DNA of 64,000 bases, taken from Cyrtodaria siliqua. Taxonomy: Eukaryota; Mollusca; Bivalvia; Adapedonta; Hiatellidae. The DNA is taken from contig JAWPHD010010950.1 in the NCBI GenBank assembly GCA_037043455.1, positions 1 to 64,000 on the forward strand, written 5' to 3'. The translations under genes were made by a program, and so were the position numbers. Position 1 is the first letter of the stretch. Every line of letters starts with the position of its first letter. A model generated the notes under the pieces. The model worked only from the letters and a program-made list of their open reading frames with translations, was not told the DNA's origin and ran no database searches. Below, one piece after another: positions 62,201-64,000 of this stretch.

Positions 62201-64000
62201 GGGACTAGGATTTAACTCTTGATATGGGGTCTAGGATTGTAACTTTTTGATACGGAGACTATGATTGTAACTCTTGATACGGGGTCTATGATTTTAACTC
62301 TTGTTATATGGTCTATGATTGTAACTCTTGATATGGGGTCTATGATTGTAACTCTTGATACAGGATTAGGATTGTAATTCTTGATATGGGGACTATGGTT
62401 GCAAGTCTTGATATAGGGACTATGATTGTAACTCTTGATACAAGACCAGGATTGTAGATCTTGATAAAGGGACTATGATTGTAACTCTTTATATGGGGAC
62501 TATATTTGTAACTCTTGATATGGAGACAATGATTGTAACTCTTGATATGGGGACTATGATTGTAACTCTTGATATGGGGACTATGATTGTAACTCTTGAT
62601 ATGTGAACAATGATTGTAACTCGTTATATATGGCCTATGATTGTAACTCTTGATATAGGGTCTATAATATTAACGCTTGATATGGGGACTATGATTGTAA
62701 TTCTTGAATTATGTACTATTATTGTAACTCTTGATATGGGGTCTACGATTGTAACTCTTGATATGGAGACTATGATTGAAACCCGTGATATAGGGTCGAC
62801 GATTGTAACTCTTTATAAAGTGATTAGAATTGTAACTCTTGATACGGGGACTACGATTGTAACTCTTGATACACGGTCTATGATTCTATCTCTTGATATA
62901 GGAACTATGATTGTAACTATTGATACGGGACTATGATTGTAACTATTGATATAGGGACTATGATTGTAATTCTTGATACAGGGACTGGATTGTAACTCTT
63001 GATACAGGGACCAGGATTATATCTCTTGATACAGGGACTATGGTTGTTACTCTTGATATAGGGACTATGTGTGTAACTCTTGATATAGGGACTATGGTTG
63101 TTATTCTTGATATAGGGACTATGATTGTAACTCTTGATATAGGGACTATGGTTGTAACTCTTGATATAGGGATTAAGCTTGTCACTCTTGATATGGGAAT
63201 AGGATAGTAACTCTTGATATGAGGTCTCTGATTGTAACACTTGATCCTGGGACTAGGATTTAACTCTTGATATGAGCTCTATGATTGTAATTATTGATAC
63301 AGTGTCTATGATTGTTACTCTTGATATGGGGTCTATGATTGTAACTTTTTGATACGGAGACTATGATTGTAACTCTTGATACGGGGTTTATGATTTTAAC
63401 TCTTGTTATATGGTCTATGATCGTAACTCTTGATATGGGGTCTATGATTGTAACTCTTGATACAGGATTAGGATTGTAATTCTTGATATGGGGACTATGG
63501 TTGCAAGTCTTGATATAGGGACTATGATTGTAACTCTTGATATAGAGACTATGATTGTAACTCTTGATATGGGGACTATATTTGAAACTCTTGATATAGT
63601 GGCTATGATTGTAACTCTTGATATAGGGTCAATGATTCGAACTCTTGATATGGAGACAATGATTGTAACTCTTGATATGGGTACTATGATTGTAACTCTT
63701 GATATGGGAACTATGATTGTAACTCTTGATATGTGAACAATGATTGTAACTCGTTATATATGGCCTATGATTGTAACTCTTGATATAGGGACTATAATAT
63801 TAACGCTTGATATGGGCACTATGATTGTAATTCTTGAATTATGTACTATTATTGTAACTCTTGATATGGGGTCTACGATTGTAACTCTTGATATGGAGAC
63901 TATGATTGAAACCCGTGATATAGGGTCGACGATTGTAACTCTTGATACAGTGATTAGAATTGTAACTCTTGATATGGGGTCTATGTGTGTAACTCTTGAT
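56214..64000 (-). repeat. 27-bp satellite array, inverted arm, continues beyond window
   Basis: About 288 units in reverse orientation (cttgatatagggactatga type). It holds inverted counterparts of left-arm landmarks in mirrored order: cgataattacag (60,149-60,160), gtaacgcctgataacgagga (~60,498-60,517), and eight cacttcatatggg units (61,464-61,660) against three in the left arm. Landmarks of 45.07-45.30 kb recur at 62.96-63.19 kb. Open frames here are again translations of the repeat. Confidence 0.95.

Noticed and set aside
56196..63736. Open frames in the inverted satellite arm
   Set aside because: Same reason: repeat periodicity, equal openness on both strands.
33108..64000. CRISPR array
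   Set aside because: Units are contiguous 27-bp repeats without unique spacers, in a clearly eukaryotic context with LINEs and a SINE.

Overview
This is a 64-kb window of AT-rich eukaryotic DNA, most likely from a bivalve mollusc. The reasons are: a 'pearl'-type element with a ~160-bp tandem core and a (ggac)n microsatellite, a class first described from bivalves; LINE C-terminal ends with the IGDEFHY / IEDEYHF motif that I associate with molluscan elements; a tRNA-derived SINE with an (aaac)n tail; and a Penelope-like element carrying a hammerhead-ribozyme-like motif. No bacterial operons, CRISPR arrays or rRNA genes are present. The species cannot be named from the sequence.

Layout. 1-9 kb: intergenic DNA with a LINE end, a GTTACCTTTAGCGG minisatellite, several dispersed repeat families, a 5'-truncated Penelope-like element (3.5-4.5 kb, minus strand), a SINE (7.5 kb) and foldback elements (8.2-9.0 kb). 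10.2-11.6 kb: a repeat-rich putative control region followed by two decayed genes on the plus strand. One has two PC4 (p15 coactivator)-like units and the other resembles a TATA-binding protein. 11.9-17.6 kb: two fragments of one LINE family, and a 1.1-kb long inverted repeat. 19.8-20.7 kb: the only intact gene seen, an extended-SDR nucleotide-sugar epimerase/dehydratase-like enzyme with a single coding exon, followed by a strong hairpin. 22.9-28.85 kb: a nearly full-length but dead APE-type LINE (ORF1 with an RRM-like domain; ORF2 with endonuclease, RT and Cys/His tail). 28.9-33.1 kb: simple repeats and the pearl-like element.

33.1-64 kb is dominated by a satellite with an exact 27-bp unit (core gagttacaatcatagtccc). 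It lies in one orientation from 33.1 to 54.77 kb and in the opposite orientation from 56.21 kb to the window end. The two orientations share ordered landmark variants mirrored about ~55.0 kb, so this is a giant inverted duplication and not two unrelated arrays. The 1.45-kb spacer holds a second, decayed and 5'-truncated copy of the 19.8-kb epimerase gene. The left array carries a recent 2,750-bp tandem duplication (33.8-39.3 kb) and a 1.34-kb insertion that looks like a solo LTR (47.3-48.7 kb). Because 27 is a multiple of 3, the array yields long open frames on both strands. I regard these as artefacts of periodicity and not as genes.

The parts do not form a pathway. The window reads as accessory, repeat-driven chromosome: one plausible functional enzyme gene, a dead pair of transcription-factor-like genes of possibly foreign origin, and a rapidly evolving satellite that captured a copy of the enzyme gene.
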